A stretch of 64,000 nucleotides of DNA from Apopatocola sp963618015 (GTDB taxonomy: Bacteria; Bacillota; Clostridia; Oscillospirales; Oscillospiraceae). The stretch spans positions 25,944 to 89,943 of the forward strand of contig CAVEQS010000005.1 of assembly GCA_963618015.1 (NCBI GenBank), written 5' to 3'. Positions 8,547 through 17,058 of this stretch are shown piece after piece. Numbering within the stretch: the first letter of the stretch is position 1; the number at the start of each line of letters is the position of its first letter. Position numbers and translations under genes: made by a program. The notes beneath the pieces were generated by a model. That model saw only the letters and a list, made by a program, of their open reading frames with translations. It did no database searches and was not told the origin of the DNA.

Positions 8547-9231
8547 ACCCTACCCCCCAGACGGTCTTGATGAATTTTGGATTCCGCGGCGGCTCGTTCA
8601 TCTTTTCACGCAGCCGGGCGATATGCGCCATGACGGTGTTGTTGCTGTTTTGCAGGTATTTCTCCTTCCACACGGCCTCGAACAGCTCCTCGGACGGAAC
8701 GACGCGCCCCTGCCGCGAGCACAGATACCAGAGGATCGAAAATTCGATCGGCGTGAGCATAAGCTCCCGGCCGTAGAGCGTGCATTTGTGGCTTTCGCGC
8801 TGGATCGTAAGGCCGCGGATATCGAACTCGACTGCTTCCTCCGGCGCGGCGGCGCTCTGGTTGTAGCGCCCGGCGCGGCGAAGCTGCGTCTTTACGCGCG
8901 CGACGACCTCCAAGGGGTTGAACGGCTTGGTGATATAGTCGTCTGCGCCGATCGTCAGGCCGAGGATCTTGTCGCTGTCAGCCACGCGCGCGGTCAGCAT
9001 CAGGATGGGAAAGAAGCGGCTCTCCCGGATTTTCCGGCAGAGCGAAAAGCCGTCGGTGTCCGGCAGCATCACGTCGAGCAGCGCAAGGTCGATGTGCTGC
9101 GATTCCACGCAGCGCAGCGCCTCTGCGCCGGTGGCGCATGTATGGACGGTGTAGCCGTCGTTTTTGAGATAGATTTCCAGAAGGTCGGCGATCTCGCGCT
9201 CATCGTCTACGACGAGGATGGTTTCGTTCAT
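8533..9231 (-). CDS. vanR: VanR-like OmpR-family response regulator
   Basis: A 232-residue two-domain regulator. The receiver domain has the phospho-acceptor D53 in LALLDVMLPD, the conserved T in MLTARV and K in ITKPFNPLE. The C-terminal winged helix has LTPIEFSILWYL and VWGVGYEIE. It is most similar in pattern to VanR of vanG/vanB clusters. The start at 9231 follows GGGAG with 8-base spacing; longer in-frame alternatives lack an RBS. It is the first gene of the cluster, behind a minus-strand promoter at 9268-9296. Confidence 0.9.
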   Translation of the reverse strand: MNETILVVDDEREIADLLEIYLKNDGYTVHTCATGAEALRCVESQHIDLALLDVMLPDTDGFSLCRKIRESRFFPILMLTARVADSDKILGLTIGADDYITKPFNPLEVVARVKTQLRRAGRYNQSAAAPEEAVEFDIRGLTIQRESHKCTLYGRELMLTPIEFSILWYLCSRQGRVVPSEELFEAVWKEKYLQNSNNTVMAHIARLREKMNEPPRNPKFIKTVWGVGYEIE

Positions 9232-9267
9232 AGCGGTTCTCCCAACGGGCGGTTTGGTTTTGAGCCC

Positions 9268-9296
9268 ATTAAACCACAGTTTTTGTTCAAACGCAA
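9268..9296 (-). promoter_or_regulatory. Predicted vegetative promoter of vanRS
   Basis: On the minus strand, TTGCGT (9291-9296) and TTTAAT (9268-9273) are separated by 17 bases, about 37 bases before the vanR start codon. The call rests on consensus and position only. Confidence 0.5.
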
Positions 9297-9314
9297 GAAA
9301 CCGCCGGGACGAGG

Positions 9315-9550
9315 GAAAACCCTCCGTCAAAAACTGCGTTTTTGCCACCTCCCCTATTAGGGGAGGCAAGAAAGTATACCGCAAGCCCACTTGGCTCCCT
9401 CTTTGAGGGAGCTGTCGAGCGGAGCGAGACTGAGGGAGTCAACTCCTTCCGTCTCGCCTTCGGCGAGCCACCCCCGCCCCCCTCTCTGTCGCCTGCGGCG
9501 ACATCTCTCCCCGCCGGGGAGAGTCTGCCCTCAGCGAGGGAGGCAGCAGA
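9315..9550. repeat. Dispersed palindromic repeat cluster, copies 2 (several modules in tandem)
   Basis: This gene-free stretch is filled with the same modules as 3661-3805. They are CCGTCAAAAACTGCGTTTTTG, CCTCCCCTATTAGGGGAGG, GGCTCCCTCTTTGAGGGAGC, CTCGCCTTCGGCGAG, GTCGCCTGCGGCGAC and CTCTCCCCGCCGGGGAGAG. Each is a short near-perfect hairpin joined by CCACC or CTGTC linkers. No coding region is supported here. Confidence 0.75.
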
Positions 9551-9554
9551 ACGC

Positions 9555-9587
9555 AAAGGACGCGCAGCCGGATGCTGCGCGTCCTTT
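9555..9587 (-). terminator. Terminator of the XRE regulator gene
   Basis: A perfect 14-bp hairpin (9555-9568 and 9574-9587) lies just downstream of the minus-strand regulator gene. The stem has A-rich and T-rich ends on both sides, so it could work in either direction. Confidence 0.65.
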
Positions 9588-9606
9588 CTATCGTTAAGGA
9601 ACAGCT

Positions 9607-9918
9607 TTACTTTTTCAAAAGCCGGTTGATGAAGCCGAGCAGCATGAGCATGTCGTCCTCGTCCAGCTGTCGCATACCGGCGAGCGCTTTCTGGATCAAC
9701 TCGGGATGGGATTCCTCGTCGTTGAAAAACTGCTGCGGCGTGATGCCGAAATAATCGCAGATCGCGAGAAACTCCTTCATCGGCGGCAGCGCCTTGCCGG
9801 AGGAAATGTTGTATACATACCCGCGGCTGTGCCCTAAGTCGTAGCTCATCTGATATTCCGAAATACCCTTGCGCAGCCGCAGCTCGGTAATGCGGTTTCG
9901 GACAAATTCCTCCGTCAT
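9607..9918 (-). CDS. XRE-family helix-turn-helix regulator
   Basis: A 103-residue protein with an N-terminal HTH_3 domain (about residues 5-60: RITELRLRKGISEYQMSYDLG, then YVYNISSGKALPPMKEFLAICDYFGI). A short acidic helical tail ends in MLMLLGFINRLL. It is a small cytosolic DNA-binding regulator of unknown target. The start at 9918 is preferred because GAGGTGAT lies 4 bases upstream; a GTG at 9927 falls inside that RBS. It is divergent from the membrane-protein gene at 10086, so it may control that intergenic region. Confidence 0.8.
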   Translation of the reverse strand: MTEEFVRNRITELRLRKGISEYQMSYDLGHSRGYVYNISSGKALPPMKEFLAICDYFGITPQQFFNDEESHPELIQKALAGMRQLDEDDMLMLLGFINRLLKK

Positions 9919-9988
9919 TGGTATCACCTCACATAGATAATACCGACAAGGAGCGATTTGGCAGTAAACAAATCTTTGTCAAAATACA

Positions 9989-10017
9989 TTGAAACAACTA
10001 AAAATATATGTTATCAT
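9989..10017 (+). promoter_or_regulatory. Predicted sigma-A promoter for the 10.1-12.1 kb gene pair
   Basis: TTGAAA (9989-9994), a 17-base spacer and TATCAT (10012-10017) in an AT-rich stretch between the divergent XRE regulator and the membrane-protein gene. Confidence 0.6.
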
Positions 10018-10085
10018 TGGGGTGTGGTCGAAAAATTTCAAAAGAAATTTATAAATCGACAAAAAAGAAAGGAAAGATTATATCT

Positions 10086-10325
10086 ATGGAAGCAGCTATT
10101 GTCATTGCCGTTATCGTGGAGATTGCCGTGGCATATTTCGCAGCAAAGGAGTTTGAGCTTATCGCAAAAGATAAAGGGTATGCCGATAAGAAGTACTTCT
10201 GGTGGACGTTTCTTGCCGGGCTTGTCGGCATCCCGATGGTCATCGCGCTGCCCAACCGCCGCGGAGGAAATGGCGCGTCGCTTACCGCTCTGCCGGTGCG
10301 CGACGACGAAATTCCGGAAATTTGA
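10086..10325 (+). CDS. Small membrane protein of unknown function
   Basis: A 79-residue protein with a hydrophobic N-terminal helix (about residues 2-20, AAIVIAVIVEIAVAYF) and a second one near residues 38-54 (FWWTFLAGLVGIPMVIAL), so two membrane spans are likely. I do not recognise the family. The start at 10086 follows AAAGGAAAG; an upstream in-frame ATG would add a Lys-rich segment that looks like leader sequence. It lies 9 bases before the DUF6273 gene and shares its promoter. Confidence 0.65.
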   Translation: MEAAIVIAVIVEIAVAYFAAKEFELIAKDKGYADKKYFWWTFLAGLVGIPMVIALPNRRGGNGASLTALPVRDDEIPEI

Positions 10326-10334
10326 GGTGCGGAT

Positions 10335-12083
10335 ATGAGCGAGAGATATACGCGCCTCTTCGCGCTGGAAGGAAACCTGTATTCTGAAGGCTCGCCGGTC
10401 GTTATTTCTGCGGGCGCTTTACTCAAGGACAACCAGACCGGAGCGGTGTTTGCGCAGCTCAAAATCAGGAACATCGGCGATAGAAGAATCAAGGCCGCTG
10501 CGGTTCGCATCATGTGCTTTGATACGCTGGGCAAGCCGCTGGAAGGCGTGGTCGAAAAGGAATATCTCGATCTCGACGCCGGGTGCGGTGCGGAATTTGG
10601 ACAGAAGGCTCTCCTTTCTCTGCCGGACGCTTCGGCCCGTTCCTTCTCCACTTCGGTAACGTGGGTCGCTTTTTCGGACAACACGGTCTGGAACGCCTCT
10701 GGGGAGATGCTCTCTGCGCTGCCGAAGCTGGACTCTCTTAGTGAAGCGCTTGGCGATGAAGAGCTCGTCAAACAGTACCGGCTGAAATACGGCACAAGAG
10801 CAAAGGTCTTTCCGCAAAAGCATAAGGATCTCTGGTTCTGCGCCTGCGGCGCGCTCAACCGCACGGACGAAGAGGTCTGCCATGTCTGCGGCAGCCGACT
10901 TGCAACCCTTCTCCCGTTTGACGCAGAAGCACTGAAAGCGGAAAAAGACGCCCGTCTGCAAAAGGAAGCCGACGAGCGCCGGAGAGCCGAGGAGCAAGCC
11001 AAAGCTGCTGCGGCAGAAAAAGCAGCGAAGGCAAAGAAAGCTGCACAGAAAGCGAAGAAAACTGCGATGATCGTAATTCCAATAGCCTGCGTTTGTACTG
11101 CATTTGTGCTCCTTCTGACGCAAGTGATCGTCCCCAAGCAGAAATACAACAAAGCCATGGGCCTGATCGACGCTGGAGAATACGAAGCAGCGTATGCAAT
11201 TTTGGAAGATATTGGAAAGCCGGAGAAAATCGTACAGAGCAAACATGACCGCGCAATGAGCCATATCGCCGAAGGGGAGTACGAAACGGCATTTAATTTG
11301 CTCATGGAGATCGGGAAGGTGGGCGATTTCACTGAAGAGAACAAGTACAAGTGGGCAATGACGCTGCTGGATGAGAAGAACTACGATGGTGCCTATAAGC
11401 TCTTCAAAGAGATAAACTATGAAGACAGCGAAGAACAATGGAAGAAAATAAGAGCCGAGTATTACGATTACGATTCCATTGTCGCAGCGGGCATTGGAGG
11501 CACATTTTTCTTCGGTTCGTATGAGCAGGACAACAACACGTCCAACGGCAAAGAGAATATTGAATGGATCGTTCTTACAAAAAAAGATAACAAACTCCTT
11601 GCTGTCAGTCGCTATGCTCTGGACTGCCAGCCGTATGCCGCGGAAGGGGTCCATGCTACCTGGGAAACAAGCGCACTGCGCAGTTGGCTGAATGAAAACT
11701 TTATAAATGAAGCCTTTTCGAGCTCAATCATGCAGGAAATCATCTCTGAAACCACCGTACCGGCACAGAATAATCCCGAATATGAAATGGCTGATCCCGG
11801 CAGCGATACGCAAGATAAGATATTTCTGCTAAGTATTTCAGAGGCAAAGACCTTCTTTAATAAGAAAATCCCCATGGGATGCGCGCCAACGGCATATGCT
11901 GTTGCTCAAGGAGCGTACCATGCTGACAACGGCAACACATGGTGGTGGCTGCGATCTCCCGGATATCTCGATATGCCCCGTGCAGCCGGCGGCACATATG
12001 ACGGCGGCATCAATTATATAGGCAGTGCTCTATACATCAGCTGCTCTGTGCGCCCCGCCATGTGGATCGATTTGAGCAACTAA
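10335..12083 (+). CDS. Zinc-ribbon, single-span membrane protein with C-terminal DUF6273 domain
   Basis: A 582-residue multidomain protein. Residues 1-150 form a beta-rich domain. A four-cysteine zinc ribbon (CACG and CHVCG) starts near residue 169, followed by an Ala/Lys-rich coiled coil (200-240) and one transmembrane helix near 244-266. TPR-like repeats (YNKAMGLIDAGEYEAAYAIL and similar) cover about 270-370. The C-terminus is DUF6273 (WIVLTKKDNKLLAVSRYAL through WWWLRSPG and VRPAMWIDL). That lectin-like fold is usually extracytoplasmic or ligand-binding. Topology suggests cytosolic N-terminus and external C-terminus. The function is unknown. The phage fibre at 57256-58557 ends in a related fold. 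Confidence 0.75.
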   Translation: MSERYTRLFALEGNLYSEGSPVVISAGALLKDNQTGAVFAQLKIRNIGDRRIKAAAVRIMCFDTLGKPLEGVVEKEYLDLDAGCGAEFGQKALLSLPDASARSFSTSVTWVAFSDNTVWNASGEMLSALPKLDSLSEALGDEELVKQYRLKYGTRAKVFPQKHKDLWFCACGALNRTDEEVCHVCGSRLATLLPFDAEALKAEKDARLQKEADERRRAEEQAKAAAAEKAAKAKKAAQKAKKTAMIVIPIACVCTAFVLLLTQVIVPKQKYNKAMGLIDAGEYEAAYAILEDIGKPEKIVQSKHDRAMSHIAEGEYETAFNLLMEIGKVGDFTEENKYKWAMTLLDEKNYDGAYKLFKEINYEDSEEQWKKIRAEYYDYDSIVAAGIGGTFFFGSYEQDNNTSNGKENIEWIVLTKKDNKLLAVSRYALDCQPYAAEGVHATWETSALRSWLNENFINEAFSSSIMQEIISETTVPAQNNPEYEMADPGSDTQDKIFLLSISEAKTFFNKKIPMGCAPTAYAVAQGAYHADNGNTWWWLRSPGYLDMPRAAGGTYDGGINYIGSALYISCSVRPAMWIDLSN

Positions 12084-12127
12084 AAAAATGGCACCCTCTC
12101 TGATGAGGAAGCCATTGCAGCAAAAAA

Positions 12128-12154
12128 CCGCCGGGACAGAGCCTGTCCCGGCGG
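12128..12154 (-). terminator. Intrinsic terminator of the rpsB-tsf operon
   Basis: A 12-bp GC-rich hairpin (12128-12139 and 12143-12154, loop AGC). In the minus direction it is followed by TTTTTTG, right after the tsf stop codon. Confidence 0.85.
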
Positions 12155-12172
12155 TCGTGCTTATGAAATTTA

Positions 12173-13089
12173 TCAGCCGTTGACCATCTTGGCGACCTCG
12201 GCGGCGAGGTCGTCCTGACGCTTCTCGATACCTTCGCCCTTCTCAAAGCGGACGAAGCTCTTGACGGTGATGGGGGTGCCAAGCTCCTTGGCGGTGGCGG
12301 CGACGTGCTGCTCGACGCTGACCTTGTCGTCCTTCACGAACGGCATCTGGAGCAGGCAGATCTCCTTGAACCACTTGCCCAGGCCGCCGACAACGATCTT
12401 CTCGATGATGGCGTCGGGCTTCTTCGCGTTCTTCGGATCCTGCTTCGCGGTGGCGATGCGGATCTCCTTTTCCTTGTCAACGTCGGCGGCGGGGACGTTG
12501 CTCTCGTCGAGATACTGCGGGTTGAGCGCGCAGATCTGCATGGCGACGTCGCGGCCGAGCTCGTTGACGGACTCGAGGGAAGCTTCGGTCTCCAGCTCGA
12601 CGAGCACGGCGACCTTGCCCTTCATGTGGACATAGGGAACGCACTTGCCCTCGATGCGGGCAAAGCGGCGAACCTTCATGTTCTCGCGGACGGAGAGGAA
12701 GAGCTCGTTCTTCGCATCGTCCACGGTGCCCTTGCCGGTGTACCAGGGGCACGCCATGAGCGCGTCGACATCGGCGGGGTTCTCCTTCGCGACGACCTTC
12801 GCCACGCCGGAGACGAACTCGGCGAACAGCGGGCCGCCCGCGACGAAGTCGGACTCGCAGTTGACTTCGACGATGACGCCGACACCGTCGATCACATCGG
12901 CGTAAGCCATGCCCTCGGCGGCGACGCGGGTCGCCTTCTTGGCCTGGGAAGCCAGACCCTTTTCACGCAGATAAACAACGGCCTTCTCGAAATCGCCCTC
13001 GTTCTCGACGAGCGCCTTCTTGCAGTCCATCAGGCCGCAGCCGGTGGCCTGGCGCAGCTCGTTAACAGCAGCAGCGGTAATAGCAGCCA

Positions 13090-13090
<1 letters not shown>
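12173..13090 (-). CDS. tsf: Translation elongation factor Ts
   Basis: A 305-residue EF-Ts, the nucleotide-exchange factor for EF-Tu. The N-terminal UBA-like domain reads VNELRQATGCGLMDCKKALVENEGDFEKAVVYLR, and the TDFV-like motif appears as CESDFVAGGPLFAEF. The length is normal for Firmicutes. The start overlaps the rpsB stop by one base, the standard rpsB-tsf arrangement. A terminator follows directly, so the operon is just these two genes. Confidence 0.97.
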
Positions 13091-13821
<731 letters not shown>

Positions 13822-13873
13822 GTTGGGGGTTCCTCCTTTATTTTGTTATTACCTCCGGGGGCCTCATCCCGGC

Positions 13874-13900
13874 GCGACCAGGCTTGCGCCACATGGTCGC
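13874..13900 (-). promoter_or_regulatory. Hairpin in the rpsB leader
   Basis: A 7-bp inverted repeat (GCGACCA at 13874-13880, TGGTCGC at 13894-13900) lies in the leader between the promoter and rpsB. Leaders of ribosomal-protein operons often bind the encoded protein; S2 autoregulation here is only inferred. Confidence 0.35.
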
Positions 13901-13930
13901 CGGTCCGCACCCCGTGCGTAATGCGCGGGT

Positions 13931-13959
13931 ATTATACCAAATGCCCGCGCACTCTGCAA
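13931..13959 (-). promoter_or_regulatory. Strong sigma-A promoter of rpsB-tsf
   Basis: On the minus strand, TTGCAG (13954-13959), a 17-base spacer and a perfect TATAAT (13931-13936). It is correctly oriented and positioned for rpsB. Confidence 0.8.
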
Positions 13960-13996
13960 GCGCTTTTTGCTTTCTTTTGAAAAAATATTTCGATTT

Positions 13997-14278
13997 TTAT
14001 CCCCAGACGCCCCGCCGGGGCTGCCGGTCGCGCCGGATCTCCGCGGCGCCCTCGATGAGAACGATGTCCCCGCCGATGCGGGCAATGGATTCCCACGGGA
14101 GAATGTAGTCGCTCTCGCGGCCGAAGAGCCCGAAAAACCGCGCCGGCCCCGGCACGATGAGCGCCAATACCCGCCCCGATGTGAGATCGAGGATCGCGTC
14201 GCTCACAAAGCCGAGGCGCGTGCCGTCGGAAATGTTGATGACTTCGCGATAGCGCAGCTCGGTAAGCCGTACTTCCAT
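13997..14278 (-). CDS. ylmC: YlmC/YmxH family PRC-barrel protein
   Basis: A 93-residue PRC-barrel-like protein (RLTELRYREVINISDGTRLGFVSDAILDL, then WESIARIGGDIVLIE). The YlmC/YmxH family is found in endospore formers and is commonly located just downstream of sigG, exactly as here. Its biochemical role is unknown. It lies 64 bases after the sigG stop on the same strand, with a small hairpin in the gap. The synteny strengthens the assignment of the upstream gene as sigG. Confidence 0.85.
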   Translation of the reverse strand: MEVRLTELRYREVINISDGTRLGFVSDAILDLTSGRVLALIVPGPARFFGLFGRESDYILPWESIARIGGDIVLIEGAAEIRRDRQPRRGVWG

Positions 14279-14342
14279 GATGTACCACCCCCATAGAGCC
14301 TATGGGGGCGGGGCGTTGTCCTATGACAGGGCACCGCCGCGC

Positions 14343-15125
14343 TTAGGATACGAAAATGGCCTTTTTGATCTGCCGGATGGCGTTTTTCTCCAGCCGGGAG
14401 ACCTGTGCCTGCGATATGCCGACCATCGAGGCGACCTCCATCTGCGTTTTGCCGTCGTAAAAGCGCAGCGAGAGAATGCGCTTTTCCCGCCCGGTCAGAC
14501 TGCGCATGGCATCGTCGAGCGCCATGCATTCGATCCAGCTCTCGTCCGTGTTGCGCGAGTCGCGCACCTGATCCATGACCGTGAGGCTCTCGCTGCCGTC
14601 GGAAAAGACCGGGTCGGAGAGGCTTACTGGGTCACTGATCGCATCGAGCGCGAGGGCGATTTCGGCGCGGGGGATGCCGAGAGCGTTTGCTATCTCCTCC
14701 TCAGTCGGCTCGCGGCCGGTCTCGGCGGTGAGCTTTTCGCGCGCCTGCAGGATCTTATACGCGGTGTCGCGCATGCTGCGCGAAACGCGCACGGCGCTGT
14801 TATCGCGCAGATACCGGCGGATCTCCCCGGCGATCATCGGCACGCCATAGGTGGAGAAGCGCACGTCGTGCGCCTCGGCATCGAAGTTGTCGATGGCCTT
14901 GATGAGGCCGATGCAGCCGACCTGAAAGAGGTCGTCAATGTTCTCCCCGCGGGAGGAAAAGCGCTGGATGACGGACAGCACGAGCCGCAGATTGCCCGCG
15001 ATCAGTTCTTCGCGGGCGGCCTTGTCGCCCTGCCGGACGCGCAGCAGCAATTTTCGCGTGGTAGCGCTGTCGAGCACGGCGAGCTTCGAGGTGTTGACGC
15101 CGCAAATCTCTACCTTTCCCTGCAT
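14343..15125 (-). CDS. sigG: RNA polymerase sporulation sigma factor G
   Basis: A 260-residue sigma factor, identical in length to B. subtilis sigma-G. The N-terminal signature KVEICGVNTSKLAVL is specific to sigma-G. Region 2 reads LRLVLSVIQRFSSRGENIDDLFQVGCIGLIKAIDNFD; region 4 reads EREKRILSLRFYDGKTQMEVA-like, with SQAQVSRLEK. Sigma-G drives late forespore genes and implies endospore formation. The start at 15125 (MQGKVEICG) is chosen because GAGGAGG is 11 bases upstream; that RBS is buried in a 10-bp hairpin (15136-15174). Confidence 0.95.
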   Translation of the reverse strand: MQGKVEICGVNTSKLAVLDSATTRKLLLRVRQGDKAAREELIAGNLRLVLSVIQRFSSRGENIDDLFQVGCIGLIKAIDNFDAEAHDVRFSTYGVPMIAGEIRRYLRDNSAVRVSRSMRDTAYKILQAREKLTAETGREPTEEEIANALGIPRAEIALALDAISDPVSLSDPVFSDGSESLTVMDQVRDSRNTDESWIECMALDDAMRSLTGREKRILSLRFYDGKTQMEVASMVGISQAQVSRLEKNAIRQIKKAIFVS

Positions 15126-15135
15126 ATACAGCAAA

Positions 15136-15174
15136 ACCTCCTCTGGCAAACGTTAGTGTTTCCGCAGAGGAGGT
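15136..15174 (-). promoter_or_regulatory. Hairpin sequestering the sigG ribosome-binding site
   Basis: Perfect 10-bp arms ACCTCCTCTG (15136-15145) and CAGAGGAGGT (15165-15174) pair with an inner AAAC/GTTT. In the minus-strand mRNA the 3' arm contains the GGAGG of sigG, so the folded leader would hide the RBS. A similar RBS-masking leader is known for B. subtilis sigG readthrough transcripts. Confidence 0.75.
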
Positions 15175-15209
15175 CGTTTTATACATTTTTGGCTTTTTGT
15201 CCCGCGGTG

Positions 15210-16928
15210 TTACGGCGTACCGAGGCGGGCGACGGTGAGACCGGGACGCGCCTGCCCGGCGGTGTATTTCCAGTCGAACGTATAGCTGCTCTCGTTTCCG
15301 GCGGCGTCGGTCGCCGTGACGGAGATCGTCCACACACCTTCGGTCAGGTTTTCTGCCGCCCACGGGAAATCGCTCTCGCCGCCGGTGACGAGGAACATGC
15401 TGCGCGCATCGCCCGTGTCCGGCGTGAGCGTGACGGTCAGCCCCGCGAGCCGGTCGTTATCCGTGACGCGATAGTGCAGCGAGAAGCCGGATTCGGTGAT
15501 ATCGGTGATCGTGAGCGAGCGGATGATGGGGCTCGTCGTATCGATGAACACCGTGCCGACATCGGCGAGCGGGCTTTCGTTGCCGTCTGTGTCGCACGCG
15601 GCGGCGCGCACCTCGTAAGTGCCCTGCCGCCAGATGTCCACGTCAAGCGTGCCGGAGCCGGAGGCGGGGGCATTATAGTAGCGCGTGACCCACACATCAT
15701 CGCCCTCGGCGCGCGTATCGACGCGAAAGGCGTTGAGACCCTTTTCGTCCGTGCCGGAGAGGAAGAGCGAAAAGCCCTTGGAGGTCGCCGGGCCGATGCT
15801 CGAGGCGGTCAGCTCAGGTGCGGCCGTGTCGCCGGTGCGCGCTTCCTCGCTGAGCAGCGCATTGACCGTGCCGCTGCCCGCAATGCCGTCCGAGACGAGA
15901 CCCTGCTGCGACTGGAAGGCGCGCACGGCCTCATCGGTTTTGGAGCAGAAGTAGCCGGTGATGTATTTTTCCTCGAGCAGGCCGCGGCGGCAGAGCTCGA
16001 TCTGCAGCACCGTGACGCCCGCGCCGATGTACACGCCGCGCCCGTCCGCCATCGACCAGCCGCGCAGCGACGGGTTATAATAGAGCGCGTACACGATCTC
16101 GTAGCCGGAGAGGAGGGCGTTGTCGTAATTGGCGAGCGCGAGCACCTCCTGCGAGGATGTGATGTGCCAGGTTTCGCCCGCGGTCGTCGCCGAGGGCTGG
16201 AGCGGCTTATAGAGCCCGTAGTCCGCCATGTGGTATACGACGCCGGTTTTCGGGTTCGTATAGCTCGTGGCGAAGTTTGCGCCGAGCCAGTAGTTCGATA
16301 TATCCATCGCGTTGCCGGAGTTGTGGCCGCTGCATCCGGGGCGGGCATAGTAGCCGTTCACCCAGGTGTTGTCCCACAGCCGCAGCGCGGCGCGGTAATA
16401 GTAGCGGAGGTCGAGCGTCTGGATGTCATAGGCAGAAAGATCGATGGAGTATTCCTCCGGCCAGCCGGGGGCGGACTCAGCGTCCCACCAGAAATTTGTA
16501 ACGCTCCGCCCGTTCCAGAGGAGCGCGCGGCGGAAGGGGCCGGTGTTGGCGTTGGAGTCATGCAGACCGATGACCTCCTGATAGCACGCCGGACGGAAGG
16601 CGTTCGTTACGACGAGCTTTTCCTCGCCGTAGCCGACGTCGCGCGCGAATGTCGCGAGCCGGATGACAAGCTCGCGGTCGGTGCCGTGGAGGATGGCGGC
16701 TTTCGCCTCTTCAAGCGATGCGGTGGGGTCCATGCCGAAATTCGTGCACCAGTTGCTTGCGGCGGTGTCGAAATCGAAATACGTCACCGCTTCCTCGTAG
16801 GAGAGAAAGTCGATCGTGCCGGTTTTCGCGGCGCTATCGTCTCCGTCGGCGGCGAGCGCCGGGAGAGCGCCGAGAAGGAGCGCCGCGAGCAGCGCCGCGG
16901 CAAGGGTGCGGATGCCTCGGTTTTTCAT
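15210..16928 (-). CDS. Secreted M15-type (VanY-like) peptidase with peptidoglycan-binding and Ig-like domains
   Basis: A 572-residue exported protein with a clear signal peptide (MKNRGIRTLAAALLAALLLG, cleavage near ALA at residue 26). The M15 zinc motifs are SGHNSGNAMDI (about residues 199-209, matching SxHxxGxAxD) and GETWH (about 249-253, matching ExxWH), as in D,D- or L,D-carboxypeptidases. A peptidoglycan-binding repeat follows near 305-365 (VLQIELCRRG, DEAVRAFQSQQGLVSDG), then two Ig-like domains to the C-terminus. It probably trims peptidoglycan stem peptides outside the cell. It has its own promoter. A sporulation or cell-wall role is possible. Confidence 0.8.
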   Translation of the reverse strand: MKNRGIRTLAAALLAALLLGALPALAADGDDSAAKTGTIDFLSYEEAVTYFDFDTAASNWCTNFGMDPTASLEEAKAAILHGTDRELVIRLATFARDVGYGEEKLVVTNAFRPACYQEVIGLHDSNANTGPFRRALLWNGRSVTNFWWDAESAPGWPEEYSIDLSAYDIQTLDLRYYYRAALRLWDNTWVNGYYARPGCSGHNSGNAMDISNYWLGANFATSYTNPKTGVVYHMADYGLYKPLQPSATTAGETWHITSSQEVLALANYDNALLSGYEIVYALYYNPSLRGWSMADGRGVYIGAGVTVLQIELCRRGLLEEKYITGYFCSKTDEAVRAFQSQQGLVSDGIAGSGTVNALLSEEARTGDTAAPELTASSIGPATSKGFSLFLSGTDEKGLNAFRVDTRAEGDDVWVTRYYNAPASGSGTLDVDIWRQGTYEVRAAACDTDGNESPLADVGTVFIDTTSPIIRSLTITDITESGFSLHYRVTDNDRLAGLTVTLTPDTGDARSMFLVTGGESDFPWAAENLTEGVWTISVTATDAAGNESSYTFDWKYTAGQARPGLTVARLGTP

Positions 16929-16963
16929 AGGCAGAGCCTTTCATTTATAAAGAATATACAAAC

Positions 16964-16992
16964 AATATACCCGATTTTTTGCTGCGCGTCAA
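16964..16992 (-). promoter_or_regulatory. Promoter of the M15 peptidase gene
   Basis: Minus-strand TTGACG (16987-16992), a 17-base spacer and TATATT (16964-16969), about 35 bases before the start codon. Confidence 0.7.
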
Positions 16993-17058
16993 TGTTGCCC
17001 CCTTTCGGCGGGGCGCGGCGTGTGGTATACTGCAAAAAAAGGAAAGGGAGGGATGGCC

